From: Companilactobacillus hulinensis
GTDB taxonomy: Bacteria > Bacillota > Bacilli > Lactobacillales > Lactobacillaceae
Direction of reading: 5' to 3'
Assembly: GCF_003946555.1 (NCBI RefSeq)
Contig: NZ_RHOO01000002.1
Location: 1 to 64,000, forward strand
Length of the DNA stretch: 64,000 bases
The first letter of the stretch is position 1, and each line of letters opens with the position of its first letter. Shown here piece by piece: positions 44,020-53,511 of this stretch. Position numbers and translations under genes: made by a program. The notes under the pieces are model-generated. The model saw only the letters and a program-made list of their open reading frames with translations, made no database searches and was not told where the DNA came from.

Positions 44020-44190
44020 TCGGAGTTTGGAAATGATAAGCCAGCAGTGATAGTGGTGTTGGCCGGCATTTCGCCGGACTTACAGCACAGGACATTTTTT
44101 GAAATCCGTAGGAGTTCAAAAATGAGATTTCAGACCGTTTTTTGGCTGAAATTGTTCCCACAACAGGCTTGTCACTTCCAAACGGAGGCG
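44020..44190 (-). repeat. Dispersed multi-stem element, diverged inverted copy
   Basis: Arms GTTTGGAA...AAGCC (44025-44042) and GGCTT...TTCCAAAC (44166-44183) close a region with TGTTG/CAACA (44057-44061/44161-44165), ATTTCAG/CTGAAAT (44127-44133/44146-44152), TTTTTGAA/TTCAAAAA (44096-44103/44115-44122) and CCGGC/GCCGG (44063-44067/44073-44077). Read on the minus strand the order and the TTCAGCCAA segment match copies 1 and 2, so it is the same architecture with different stem sequences. Confidence 0.7.
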
Positions 44191-44221
44191 GCAAAAGTAT
44201 TCAATCCACAGAAATGATAGA

Positions 44222-44247
44222 TAAAGAATCACTCCTAAAACTTCTTT
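44222..44247. repeat. 26-bp direct repeat, right copy
   Basis: Identical to 43662-43687. It lies eight bases after the 3' end of the Rlu-family gene (minus strand), within its 3' UTR. Confidence 0.9.
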
Positions 44248-44255
44248 AGTGTCAC

Positions 44256-45146
44256 TCAATTAAAATTGTTTTTTATAAAGCTGATCATAAAGTCGGGTAG
44301 ATCGGCTTCAACCGTCTGAATGTCCTCAGAAAACGGTTTTACAAAATCAAGCTTATGAGCGAACAATAATAGATTACCATGTTTTCCATTAGGATTGTAG
44401 AGGTTATCGTTAACTATTGGCCAATTATTGGCAGATAAATGAACTCGGAGTTGATGAGTTCTACCAGTTAGTAGGTTTAGTTTCAGTAAAGCAAAATTAT
44501 TATTTTGTTTTATAACCTTATATTTTGTAATGGCACTTTGACCATCATCCCTAACCATACGCTTCCGTTTGTCAGTTGGATCTAATCCAATTGGTAACGT
44601 AATGGTACCAGATTCTTCAATCGGGTGATTCAAATTGACGATTGCGAGATATTCTCTATGCAGAGTTTTTGAACTCAATTGCCGATCAAATATGGGTACA
44701 AGGTACGGTGTTTTAGAAATCAAGACTAATCCGCTGGTATTCATATCGATTCGATGAACCATGAAGGGATGGTCCTCTGGTGCAAGATAGGTTTCTGCAT
44801 CATTCATCAGTGAGTCATTTTCAGTTGGTAAATTAGGATGGGTTTTTATTCCAGCTTTTTTATTGACCACAATAACATCTGCATCTTCGTAACATACGTC
44901 AATTGGGTGATTTCCAGGGAGATATTGTTGACTATTTGAGCGTGGAGAAAAGTCAAAGTTCAGTGTAATGGCATCGCCATTTTTGACAATGGTATTGAAG
45001 GGATGGTACTGATCATTGATCAAAACATCTTCTTGAACACGAAAAAAATGCTGCCATTTTTTTGGAATTAACCATTTTTGAAGTAATTCACGAATATTAA
45101 TCTTGTCGTTATTATCGTTGTAATACTTGATTTTACGCGTATACAT
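44256..45146 (-). CDS. RluA/RluD-family RNA pseudouridine synthase
   Basis: A 296-residue enzyme that isomerises uridine in rRNA or tRNA. An N-terminal S4-like RNA-binding segment precedes the catalytic domain with the conserved MVHRIDMNTSGLVLI (catalytic Asp) and LLTGRTHQLRVHL. It resembles the YjbO/YhcT-type Rlu proteins of Firmicutes. ATG 45146 follows AGGGAGA by ten bases. It is divergent from the PBP gene, which starts 87 bp away, so the two share a promoter region. Confidence 0.93.
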   Translation of the reverse strand: MYTRKIKYYNDNNDKINIRELLQKWLIPKKWQHFFRVQEDVLINDQYHPFNTIVKNGDAITLNFDFSPRSNSQQYLPGNHPIDVCYEDADVIVVNKKAGIKTHPNLPTENDSLMNDAETYLAPEDHPFMVHRIDMNTSGLVLISKTPYLVPIFDRQLSSKTLHREYLAIVNLNHPIEESGTITLPIGLDPTDKRKRMVRDDGQSAITKYKVIKQNNNFALLKLNLLTGRTHQLRVHLSANNWPIVNDNLYNPNGKHGNLLLFAHKLDFVKPFSEDIQTVEADLPDFMISFIKNNFN

Positions 45147-45233
45147 TGCTTGATTTCTCCCTAAGATTTTTATTGTATTTTAAAAACACCATCATAATGT
45201 GATAAAATTTGTTTTTATAGCAGAGGTATAACA

Positions 45234-47315
45234 ATGAATAATAATAATGGTTTTTGGGGTTGGTTAAAACCAAAATTACAAATTGCTTGGGCTTTTGTAA
45301 GAAAATATTGGAAGAGATTCCAATTGACTCGTTGGTTGATTCTACTATTCCTAACATTAGTATTAGTTTTGAGTACGATTTGGACTTACGATGCCAAGAC
45401 AGCTAATGTTGAAGATTTGAAATCATCATTACAAACTAAAACAACAGTTTATGACAAAGATAATGATGATGCTGGAGAACTATATGCCAGCAAAGGAACA
45501 TATGTTGGTTTAGATAAAATTTCTAAGAATATTCAAAATGCGGTTATTTCTACTGAAGATAGAACATTTTGGACTAATCCAGGTTTTAGTATCAAAGGTT
45601 ACGCAAGGGCACTTCTTGGTATATTGATTTATCACCGAATTACCGGTGGTGGTAGTACTTTGACACAACAATTGGCAAAGAATGCATTGTTAACTCAGAA
45701 ACAGACGCTTTCTCGTAAGGGTGAGGAGTTGTTCCTGTCTATTGAGATCAATCGCGTTTATTCTAAGAAGAATATTTTAGCGATGTATCTTAATAATGCA
45801 TACTTTGGTAATGGAGTTTGGGGTGTACAGGATGCATCCGAAAAATACTTCGGTAAGAGTGCCAGTGAATTAAATGCTGGTGAAGCTGCAGTTCTAGCGG
45901 GTACATTGAAGGGTTCAACAATGTACAATCCAATAGATAATATGAATAATGCTAAGTCTCGTCGAAATCTTGTGCTTGATTTGATGGTCGATAATAATAA
46001 GCTTACTTCATCTGAGGCAGCTTATTTCAAAGATCAGCCAATTACTTTGAATGATAATTATAATAATAATAATTCATACAAGTATCCTTATTTCTTCGAT
46101 GCTGTAATTGCTGAAGCCGTTGATAAGTACGGTATCAGTGAAGATGATATTTTGAATAAAGGTTACAAGATCTATACGACTTTGGACCAAAGTATTCAAA
46201 AGTCGATGGAGAATTCATTTGATGCTAGTTATCTATTCCCACCCAATGCATCAGATGGAACTGAGGTACAAGGTGCATCAGTTGCTGTGAATCCAGTAAA
46301 TGGTGGAGTACTGGGTGTTGTGGGAGGCCGTGGTGAACATACCTTTAGAGGTTGGAATCGTGCTACTCAGATGAAACGTCAGCCTGGCTCTACCATTAAG
46401 CCATTAGCAGTTTATACTCCAGCAATCGAGAATGGTTACAGTTATGACTCAGAATTGCCGGATCAAATTACTAGTTTTGGTAAGAACAAATATACACCAA
46501 CAAATGCTGATGGATTGTATCAAGATGAAATTCCAATGTACAAAGCTCTGGCTCAGAGTGAAAACGTACCGGCTGTTTCATTATTGGACAAAATTGGAGT
46601 TAAAAAAGGTGTATCTTCTGTCGAAAACTTTGGCATTAAGGTCCATAAGAATGATCGAAATCTTGCACTTGCATTGGGAGGCCTGGAAACAGGTGTGTCA
46701 CCATTGCAAATGGCGAGAGCCTATACAGCTTTTGCGAATGAAGGTAAGTTATCCGAAACACACTTTATTCGTAAGATTGTTGATTCTACGGGTACGGTGA
46801 TCGTAGACAATACAAGTACTTCAAATAAGCAAATAATCAGTAAAGATACTGCCAAAGAAATGACAAGTATGATGCTGGGAGTTTACAACGAGGGTACTGG
46901 TAAGACTGCCAAACCAAATGGTTATAAGATTGCTGGTAAAACCGGTAGTACAGAAGTACCAAGTTCTTATGGATATGCTGGTACTAAGGACCAGTGGATG
47001 ATTGGTTATACTCCTGATATTGTTGTTGCAAGCTGGATCGGGTTCGATAAGACTGATCAGAATCACTTCTTGTATGGTGTCAGCGAGAATGGAGTTGCTT
47101 CGTTATTCAAGTCTGAAATGACAAATGTCTTGCCATTAACGAACCAGACTAGTTTCGGTGTCAAGGATGCTGCAACTATTGCCACTGAAGATAGCGAAAG
47201 TGATAATAACAATGATAGCAACGATATTGTGAAATCTTTCCAAGATGGAGTAAATAACGTTAAAGACAAGGCTTCAGAATGGTATAATGATATTAAGAAT
47301 TTTTTTGGTCAGTAG
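45234..47315 (+). CDS. Class A penicillin-binding protein (PBP1A type)
   Basis: A 693-residue bifunctional peptidoglycan synthase. Cytoplasmic tail, one membrane helix (about 38-60), a GT51 glycosyltransferase domain (STEDRTFW, GGSTLTQQLAKNALL) and a transpeptidase domain with SxxK in PGSTIKPLAV, SxN in SENVPA and KTG in AGKTGST. The C-terminus is a Ser/Asn/Asp-rich tail. ATG 45234 follows AGAGGT. The YlbF-like gene follows by nine bp and is probably co-transcribed. Confidence 0.95.
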   Translation: MNNNNGFWGWLKPKLQIAWAFVRKYWKRFQLTRWLILLFLTLVLVLSTIWTYDAKTANVEDLKSSLQTKTTVYDKDNDDAGELYASKGTYVGLDKISKNIQNAVISTEDRTFWTNPGFSIKGYARALLGILIYHRITGGGSTLTQQLAKNALLTQKQTLSRKGEELFLSIEINRVYSKKNILAMYLNNAYFGNGVWGVQDASEKYFGKSASELNAGEAAVLAGTLKGSTMYNPIDNMNNAKSRRNLVLDLMVDNNKLTSSEAAYFKDQPITLNDNYNNNNSYKYPYFFDAVIAEAVDKYGISEDDILNKGYKIYTTLDQSIQKSMENSFDASYLFPPNASDGTEVQGASVAVNPVNGGVLGVVGGRGEHTFRGWNRATQMKRQPGSTIKPLAVYTPAIENGYSYDSELPDQITSFGKNKYTPTNADGLYQDEIPMYKALAQSENVPAVSLLDKIGVKKGVSSVENFGIKVHKNDRNLALALGGLETGVSPLQMARAYTAFANEGKLSETHFIRKIVDSTGTVIVDNTSTSNKQIISKDTAKEMTSMMLGVYNEGTGKTAKPNGYKIAGKTGSTEVPSSYGYAGTKDQWMIGYTPDIVVASWIGFDKTDQNHFLYGVSENGVASLFKSEMTNVLPLTNQTSFGVKDAATIATEDSESDNNNDSNDIVKSFQDGVNNVKDKASEWYNDIKNFFGQ

Positions 47316-47324
47316 GAGGACTGT

Positions 47325-47666
47325 ATGAATATTTATGATAGCGCCAATTCACTAGAACAAGATTTGAGAAAGACTCAAGAAGTTGCTGATCTCAAGCTTG
47401 CATTTGAAGCTGTTAAAGCTAACGACTTGGCTTTTAAACTTTTTGATAAAGTTCAAAACAAGCAATTTGAATTACAACAAAAACAAATGCAAGGTCAAGA
47501 AATTACTGATGACGATATCGAAGCAATGCGTCAATTAACAGATCAACTTCAAAACTATAGCGAAATCAAAAACTTGATGGATAAAGAACAAAAGATGAAT
47601 TCTATGATGGAAGAATTGAACAAAATCATTTCTAAACCAATCGCAGAAATCTATCAAGATAAATAA
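47325..47666 (+). CDS. YlbF/YmcA-family protein
   Basis: A 113-residue alpha-helical protein of the YlbF/YmcA (DUF964) family. It has the typical long helices (LEQDLRKTQEVADLKLAFEA, FKLFDKVQNKQFELQQKQMQ) and C-terminal MNSMMEELNKIISKPIAEIY. In Bacillus the relatives YlbF, YmcA and YaaT assist RNase Y in mRNA processing, so a link to RNA decay is possible. ATG follows GTAGGAGG. A terminator follows. Confidence 0.9.
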   Translation: MNIYDSANSLEQDLRKTQEVADLKLAFEAVKANDLAFKLFDKVQNKQFELQQKQMQGQEITDDDIEAMRQLTDQLQNYSEIKNLMDKEQKMNSMMEELNKIISKPIAEIYQDK

Positions 47667-47681
47667 ATAATATAGATATAT

Positions 47682-47718
47682 AAAGAAGCTGAGACGAGTA
47701 ATTGTCCCAGCTTCTTTG
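47682..47718 (+). terminator. Terminator of the PBP operon
   Basis: AAAGAAGCTG-a-GAC gagtaatt GTC-c-CAGCTTCTTT; the T run is short (TTT). Confidence 0.75.
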
Positions 47719-47735
47719 CTGTAAAGGAGATTGTT

Positions 47736-48899
47736 ATGAAATTCATACATGCCGCTGACCTACATCTTGATACACCATTTATTAGTATCAGCAATTTTTC
47801 TCAGGAGCTTCAACAGAAACTAAAAAGTTCGACTTATACCGCTGCTGACAAAATATTTCAGACAGCAATATCTGAACAAGTTGATTTTGTTATTCTAGCT
47901 GGTGATACATTTGACAATACCGAACGTACTTTGGGCGCACAGATGTATTTGAAGAATAAGTTTGATGAACTAAACAAGTACGGTATCAAAGTATTTATGG
48001 TTTATGGGAATCACGATTATTACCGAGACGGTTTTTCAGTGATAGATTTCCCCAATAATGTGACAATTTTTAGTGACGAAGTATCTACATCAGAGTTAGT
48101 TACTAATGATGGTCAGAATGTTGGGATTACTGGATTCAGTTATTATCAGAATCATGTTACTGAAGATATGGTACAGAATTATCCCGATAGAAAGTCATAT
48201 GATTATCAAATTGGAATTTTACATGCGGGAATCGGTGATGGTAATTATGCGCCATTTTCAGTTAGTGAATTGTTAACTAAAGGTTATGATTATTGGGCAT
48301 TAGGACATATTCATAAGCGAGAAGTTCTTCACGAGAATCCATGGATAATTTATCCGGGTGATACACAGGGTCGTAATCAGAATGAACTTGAGCAAAAGGG
48401 ATTTTATTTAGTTACAGTTGAAAATGGTATTACTAAGCCGAAGTTTATTTCGAGTTCTATTTATGTCTGGAAGAATGCTGAGATTGACGTGGTAGAAAAC
48501 GATACTATAAATGATTTAAATGAAAAAATTAAAAATTTACTTAATGAGTCTAATAGTTTGGTAACATTAAACATTGTTAATGCTCAAAGGTTGAACAAAG
48601 ATATTATTAAAGCAATTGAACGTAATGAGATCCTAATGCATTTTGCGGGTAGTAATACTGCGGGGGTACTGTACAAAATATATTTGAAGTTCAATAACAA
48701 TCGTAGTTTATCAATGATTGATGAGAAATATTGGAAAGATAGTGAACCAAACGTCTTTGACTTAGATAATATCAAGGATATGGATAGTAAATTATTTAGT
48801 GAAGAAATAATTCGAGAACATATAAATGATCCAGGATTTCTGAATCATATTAAGGAATTAACAAAAAATAGTATTAATAAAAAATACATTGGAGATTAA
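47736..48899 (+). CDS. yhaO: DNA repair exonuclease, SbcD/YhaO-like
   Basis: A 387-residue calcineurin-like metallophosphoesterase of the Mre11/SbcD group. Metal motifs in order: FIHAADLHLDTPF, LAGDTFD, YGNHDYY, ILHAGIG and LGHIHKRE. A C-terminal cap domain of about 130 residues follows. Together with the neighbouring YhaN-like ATPase it should form a nuclease-ATPase complex acting on DNA ends. ATG 47736 follows AAAGGAG. The next gene starts three bases after its stop. Confidence 0.93.
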   Translation: MKFIHAADLHLDTPFISISNFSQELQQKLKSSTYTAADKIFQTAISEQVDFVILAGDTFDNTERTLGAQMYLKNKFDELNKYGIKVFMVYGNHDYYRDGFSVIDFPNNVTIFSDEVSTSELVTNDGQNVGITGFSYYQNHVTEDMVQNYPDRKSYDYQIGILHAGIGDGNYAPFSVSELLTKGYDYWALGHIHKREVLHENPWIIYPGDTQGRNQNELEQKGFYLVTVENGITKPKFISSSIYVWKNAEIDVVENDTINDLNEKIKNLLNESNSLVTLNIVNAQRLNKDIIKAIERNEILMHFAGSNTAGVLYKIYLKFNNNRSLSMIDEKYWKDSEPNVFDLDNIKDMDSKLFSEEIIREHINDPGFLNHIKELTKNSINKKYIGD

Positions 48900-48901
48900 T
48901 C

Positions 48902-51370
48902 GTGAAATTAACTAAAGTTAAAATTTACGGTTTCGGAAAATGGGTCGATAAAGAATTTGATTTTAATTCAGACTATCAAGTTATTTTTGGTCCGAACGAG
49001 GCTGGTAAAACTACTCTATTGACCTTTATAAAAAGTATTCTGTTCGGATTTGCTACTGCCCGTGGGGATGATAAATACCAACAGTACAAGCCTAAGCAGG
49101 CGAATAGTTACGGTGGTGAACTACAATTTAGAGATGATGATGGCACTGTTTGGACCGTAAAGCGTGTAGATGGTAAATCGGGTGGAGACCTGATGCTGTA
49201 TAGAGGAGATCAACAGGTTCCGGAGAATCTGCTTGCAGATAAGATAACCAGAGGGTTCACCAAGGAAGATTTTGAAGATACCCATGTGATTGATGATAAT
49301 AATATTTTGTCTATTTATAAGTTAGATGAAGAACAGTTAGAAACTGAAATTCTAGCTGTAGGAGCTGTTGGAAGCAAAGAATGGCTACTGACCGCCGATC
49401 AGCTTGAATCGTCAGCTGATGAGACTTATAAGCCGCGTGGACGCAAACAACCATTGTCGGAAGCAATCGATCGACGTAAAACGTTAATATCTAAAAAATC
49501 AGAGTTTGCAAATCAGCAAACTGCCTACCAACAGATCAATGGTCAAGTAAGCCAGACTGAAGAAATGTTTGATAATAATAATCAAGAGTTCCAAATTGCT
49601 CAGAAGCAAAAAAGTGACTTGCAAAGACTTTATCAAAAATGGCCCAAGTATAGTGAGTATCTTCAACAGATACAGCATGATAATAAATTGGACAATCCTA
49701 TTTCAGATGAAGACTGGGAGCAGGCTCTGAAAACAAATCAAGAATTGACAATTCTTCAACAAAACAAAAGTTCTGTTGAGATGAGTCACCTCAGCGACAC
49801 TGAAGAACGGATATTGAAGAATTATCAAATAAACAAAAATGATCTGGATTACTTGAGCGCTAAGAAGAATAGTATCAGAGATCTACAATATCAAAAGCAT
49901 AACTCGAACGAACAATTGAAGAGCAACGATTTACAGATTGATAATTTGATCTCTTCTAATCCTCAGTACGATGAAAAAATGAGGATGCTGACAGAAGACG
50001 AGATGAGTAAGTTAAACCGTCAATTTGATGCTGATCCTGTTAAAACACCATTGAATATACCGTTAGCAGTTGTGTCAGTAATTGGCATATTACTGGCATT
50101 ATTTACATCAGGCTTCTTAAGAATTATTGGGGCAATTGTTGCCATTGCTGGATTAGGATTCATTTATTATCAGCAAAGCAATGGATCAAAAGTTCGAGTT
50201 CCTACCGATATCGATGAGCGTTTTCCATTTTTGGTGGATAAGGGATATCAAGGGATGTCTATTGAACAGGTCAAATCATTGCAGCCAGTGATTCTTCAGA
50301 TATATAGTCTTCGGAATAAGCAAAATGCAATTGAGAATACATTGGCGAATGTCAAAATTGAATTGAACAAGTGGAAGAATTATCTTAATAATTATGACTT
50401 GTTGATTTCTGGGGATGATGATTATGCTCAGGCAATTGATGATTACTTTAGTAAACTGCAGAATATTCAAACAAGATCTGAAATGATTGAGAAGAGTAAT
50501 TCGGAATTAAAGCAATCTCAAAAATCTAACTTCGATAAAATTACTGAGCTTGTTGGTCAGCTAAAATATATTCTTGCCAAATATTCAGTTTCAGATTTTG
50601 ATGGATTTACCAGACATCACACGAAACAGATCGATAACAAGAAAATTATTGATGCCATCGATAGGAATAAGGCAGTTCTTGGTGATGATATTGCAAAATT
50701 ACAGGAATATTCAAATTTGAACTCGTTAAAAGATCAATTGGTGAATGCTGAACAGAAATTGAATGAGTTATCTATTCAGAATAACAAACTTAATAGACAA
50801 GTTGGTTCTCTAAAGAATCAGCGTAAGCAAATGTTTGATAATCAAGAGTATCAGAATCTTATCGATGAATTAGCTCAGAATAAGTCGGATATAATAGAAT
50901 TGTATGACGAATGGCTTGCTGATAAACTATCAAGTAAGTGGATTCATCAGATGCTTAATGCGGCCAGTGAGAATCGCTATCCAAAAATGCTAGATCGTGC
51001 TAGTAAGTACTTTAGTTTACTAACTAATAATAATTATATTGATATAGAGTTTAGCAGCCTGGCTAATAAGCGTAATTTAAAGGTCACTCGTCAAGATAAA
51101 ACCAAATTTGATGTCCATGAACTGTCAAAAGCAACTACGGTTCAACTTTATATCTCTTTAAGAATGGCATTTGTATCTGAAATATCTGATTTAGTAGATC
51201 TGCCAATTTTAATTGATGATGCATTTGTCGATTTTGATAAAATAAGAACTGGTAATATGTTCGAACTTGTTAAGGAAGTATCAAAAGTAAATCAGATCAT
51301 TTATGTCACAGCCAATATGACAGTTGATTTACCAAAGAATCACGTGATTAACGTAGAGAGAGGTAGCTAA
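48902..51370 (+). CDS. yhaN: SMC-like ATPase YhaN
   Basis: An 822-residue ABC-type ATPase related to Rad50/SbcC. The N-terminal half-site carries Walker A FGPNEAGKTT and the C-terminal part the signature and Walker B region ILIDDAFVDFD. Between them are long Q-, K- and N-rich coiled coils. Two hydrophobic helices at about 380-420 (LAVVSVIGILLALFTSGFLR) interrupt the coil, as in YhaN proteins, suggesting membrane attachment. The start is GTG 48902. It overlaps yhaM by one base. Confidence 0.93.
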   Translation: MKLTKVKIYGFGKWVDKEFDFNSDYQVIFGPNEAGKTTLLTFIKSILFGFATARGDDKYQQYKPKQANSYGGELQFRDDDGTVWTVKRVDGKSGGDLMLYRGDQQVPENLLADKITRGFTKEDFEDTHVIDDNNILSIYKLDEEQLETEILAVGAVGSKEWLLTADQLESSADETYKPRGRKQPLSEAIDRRKTLISKKSEFANQQTAYQQINGQVSQTEEMFDNNNQEFQIAQKQKSDLQRLYQKWPKYSEYLQQIQHDNKLDNPISDEDWEQALKTNQELTILQQNKSSVEMSHLSDTEERILKNYQINKNDLDYLSAKKNSIRDLQYQKHNSNEQLKSNDLQIDNLISSNPQYDEKMRMLTEDEMSKLNRQFDADPVKTPLNIPLAVVSVIGILLALFTSGFLRIIGAIVAIAGLGFIYYQQSNGSKVRVPTDIDERFPFLVDKGYQGMSIEQVKSLQPVILQIYSLRNKQNAIENTLANVKIELNKWKNYLNNYDLLISGDDDYAQAIDDYFSKLQNIQTRSEMIEKSNSELKQSQKSNFDKITELVGQLKYILAKYSVSDFDGFTRHHTKQIDNKKIIDAIDRNKAVLGDDIAKLQEYSNLNSLKDQLVNAEQKLNELSIQNNKLNRQVGSLKNQRKQMFDNQEYQNLIDELAQNKSDIIELYDEWLADKLSSKWIHQMLNAASENRYPKMLDRASKYFSLLTNNNYIDIEFSSLANKRNLKVTRQDKTKFDVHELSKATTVQLYISLRMAFVSEISDLVDLPILIDDAFVDFDKIRTGNMFELVKEVSKVNQIIYVTANMTVDLPKNHVINVERGS

Positions 51371-52308
51371 TGGCAAAAAAAATTATTGATTACAAAAATG
51401 GCGAAACAATGAGTTTGGAAGCAGTTATTAAAAAGTCTGATTTTCGTTTAGCCAAAAATGGTAAAAACTTTTTATCACTGGTTTTTGAAGACAAGTCTGG
51501 TCAAATTCCTGGTAAATATTGGGATGCTAATGAAGAAAACGCCAAAACATTTAAAATTGGAACTGTCGTTCAATTAGATGGTAAAAGAGATATTTATCAA
51601 GGTAAACCACAGATAATCATTAACCATTTGGGTGTACTTGATTCTGAAACAGTTGACATGTCGCAGTTTGTTCAGACAGCACCAATCAAACGTGCAGATA
51701 TGGAAAGTGACTTCGATGATATTTTTCTTGAGATAACTAATGGTGCCTGGAACAGAATTGTCAGATATTTATTTAAAAAATATCACGACCAATTCTTTAC
51801 TAGTGCTGCTGCCAAAAGTAACCATCATGATTTTCAAGGTGGACTTGCATATCATACTTTGAGTATGGTCAGACAGGCTCAACATATTGCCGACCAATAT
51901 CCTCAAATTGACCGTGCATTATTGATTGCAGGAGCATGTTTGCATGATCTAGGTAAGACAATTGAATTGTCTGGTAATCTGGATATTGAATATACTTTTG
52001 AAGGTAACATGTTGGGACACATAACTATTGTTGATGAGGAAATAGTTAAAGCTGCCCAAGAAATGGACATTAGTCTCGAATCGGAAGACATGATATTGTT
52101 GAGACACATGGTATTGTCACATCACGGCTTGCTTGAGTACGGTTCACCTGAACGTCCTAAGTTATTGGAAGCTGAAGTATTACATAATATTGATGTTATG
52201 GATGCTGATATTAATATGATTACTAAGGCGCTCGATAAAACAGAAAAAGGTAGTTTTTCAGAACGTATCTTTGGATTAGATAATCGTTCGTTTTATAAGC
52301 ATTCATAA
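51370..52308 (+). CDS. yhaM: 3'-5' exoribonuclease YhaM
   Basis: A 312-residue nuclease with an N-terminal OB fold (FLSLVFEDKSGQIPGKYWD) and a C-terminal HD domain. The metal residues are seen in HHDFQGGLAYHTLSM and GACLHDLGKTIELS, with LSHHGLLEYGSP further on. YhaM removes short 3' tails from mRNAs in Gram-positive bacteria. ATG 51370 overlaps the yhaN stop (TAATG). Last gene of the yhaO-yhaN-yhaM operon. Confidence 0.95.
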   Translation: MAKKIIDYKNGETMSLEAVIKKSDFRLAKNGKNFLSLVFEDKSGQIPGKYWDANEENAKTFKIGTVVQLDGKRDIYQGKPQIIINHLGVLDSETVDMSQFVQTAPIKRADMESDFDDIFLEITNGAWNRIVRYLFKKYHDQFFTSAAAKSNHHDFQGGLAYHTLSMVRQAQHIADQYPQIDRALLIAGACLHDLGKTIELSGNLDIEYTFEGNMLGHITIVDEEIVKAAQEMDISLESEDMILLRHMVLSHHGLLEYGSPERPKLLEAEVLHNIDVMDADINMITKALDKTEKGSFSERIFGLDNRSFYKHS

Positions 52309-52386
52309 GTGGGGGGTTCCTCCGGCTATGTTGTTATCGTGTTTTATATGGATTAAATTTTAAAAGTAAGAAGTTACTCAGCCGTA

Positions 52387-52449
52387 GGGTACAAGATATT
52401 TCATCAACCACGGAATCGGTCCACACGGTAGATAAAATATCTTGTACCC
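52387..52449 (+). repeat. Dispersed multi-stem element, short copy
   Basis: GGGTACAAGATATTT (52387-52401) pairs perfectly with its complement (52435-52449). The inner part keeps CATC...CCACGG and GATAAAA seen in copy 2, but hairpins A-C are missing. The stem sequence differs from the other copies. Confidence 0.65.
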
Positions 52450-52462
52450 GTAAACTCCAAAC

Positions 52463-52499
52463 AAAAAAAGAGCTCGATTTTAAAAATCGAGCTCTTTTA
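52463..52499 (-). terminator. prsA terminator
   Basis: AAAAGAGCTCGATTTT taa AAATCGAGCTCTTTT, T run on the minus strand; it can also work on the plus strand. Confidence 0.9.
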
Positions 52500-52509
52500 A
52501 TTTGTCTAA

Positions 52510-53409
52510 TTATTTAGAAGAATTTGATGATGAAACATATCCTGAAAGAACATCTTTCAAATCGCTATCCTTGATAGATACATTAGCTTTCTTCAATACC
52601 TTAGAAATAACTTTTTGCATTACAGTTGAATCTTGCATCCAGCTAGCATAAATCTTAGATTTAAGCTCTGCTGTGTGATCGCTCATCTTACCCTTGGCAG
52701 GTTTCTTGTCAAGTTTGATGATGCTGTAACCATAACTAGTCTTAACAGGTTCTGTTGTGTAGTCGCCAACTTTGTCAAGTTTGTATGCGGCTGTCTTAAA
52801 GTCTGAGTCAACGCTTGTACTATCGTTGTCAAAGGCATCCATCTTACCACCATTGTTCTTTGTGGCTGAATCTGTTGAATACTTCTTAGCAAGTTTGCTG
52901 AAATCTTCACCGTTTTGAAGTTTACCGATAACTTCTGTAGCAGTGTCTTTCTTGGCAACTAAGATTTGTGAAACAGTAATCTTAGGTTGATATGATTTCC
53001 ATTCTTTCTTAAGTTGAGCATTTGTAACTGTCTTATTCTTCTTCAAAGCTACCTTTGTAAGAAGGTTAGTACGAATGTTCTTCTTGAATTGAGCAGTAGT
53101 CATACCGTTTTGTGAAAGAATAGAACTGAATGAAGAACCATATTGGCTCTTGTATTTGTTGTATTCTTTGTCTACTTGCTTAGTTGAAACATCTTTACCA
53201 TATTGACTTTCGAGAGCTTTGGTAATGATCATTGTTTGAAGTGTTTGCTTACCAGATGAAGAACTCTTCATTTCTTTGTAGTATTCTTCTTGGGTAATTC
53301 TTCCACCCTTTAATGTAGCAACTGTTTTGTTACCAGAACAACCAGCAACAACTGTTACCATCAATAGGCCAGCCAAAGCTAGAACCCATTTTGTCAAACG
53401 TTTGTTCAT
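52510..53409 (-). CDS. prsA: PrsA foldase lipoprotein
   Basis: A 299-residue membrane-anchored peptidyl-prolyl isomerase that folds secreted proteins. The signal peptide ends in the lipobox VVAGC (Cys near residue 24). A PpiC/parvulin domain covers about residues 140-235 ([44 protein letters not shown]), flanked by helical SurA-like arms. ATG 53409 lies behind AAGGATG, a modest site. In Bacillus it lies in the same neighbourhood between yhaM and hit. Confidence 0.95.
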   Translation of the reverse strand: MNKRLTKWVLALAGLLMVTVVAGCSGNKTVATLKGGRITQEEYYKEMKSSSSGKQTLQTMIITKALESQYGKDVSTKQVDKEYNKYKSQYGSSFSSILSQNGMTTAQFKKNIRTNLLTKVALKKNKTVTNAQLKKEWKSYQPKITVSQILVAKKDTATEVIGKLQNGEDFSKLAKKYSTDSATKNNGGKMDAFDNDSTSVDSDFKTAAYKLDKVGDYTTEPVKTSYGYSIIKLDKKPAKGKMSDHTAELKSKIYASWMQDSTVMQKVISKVLKKANVSIKDSDLKDVLSGYVSSSNSSK

Positions 53410-53511
53410 CCTTTACACATCCTTATTTAATATGTCTTCAATTGAAAAGACTACCATAAAATTACTGAAATAGTTAATCTATTGATGAAAAAATCACAAA
53501 AAATTCATAAA

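Noticed and set aside
44009-44194. Minus-strand open frame of 61 residues
   Set aside because: It covers the inverted element copy and has no start signal; the sequence is explained by the stems.
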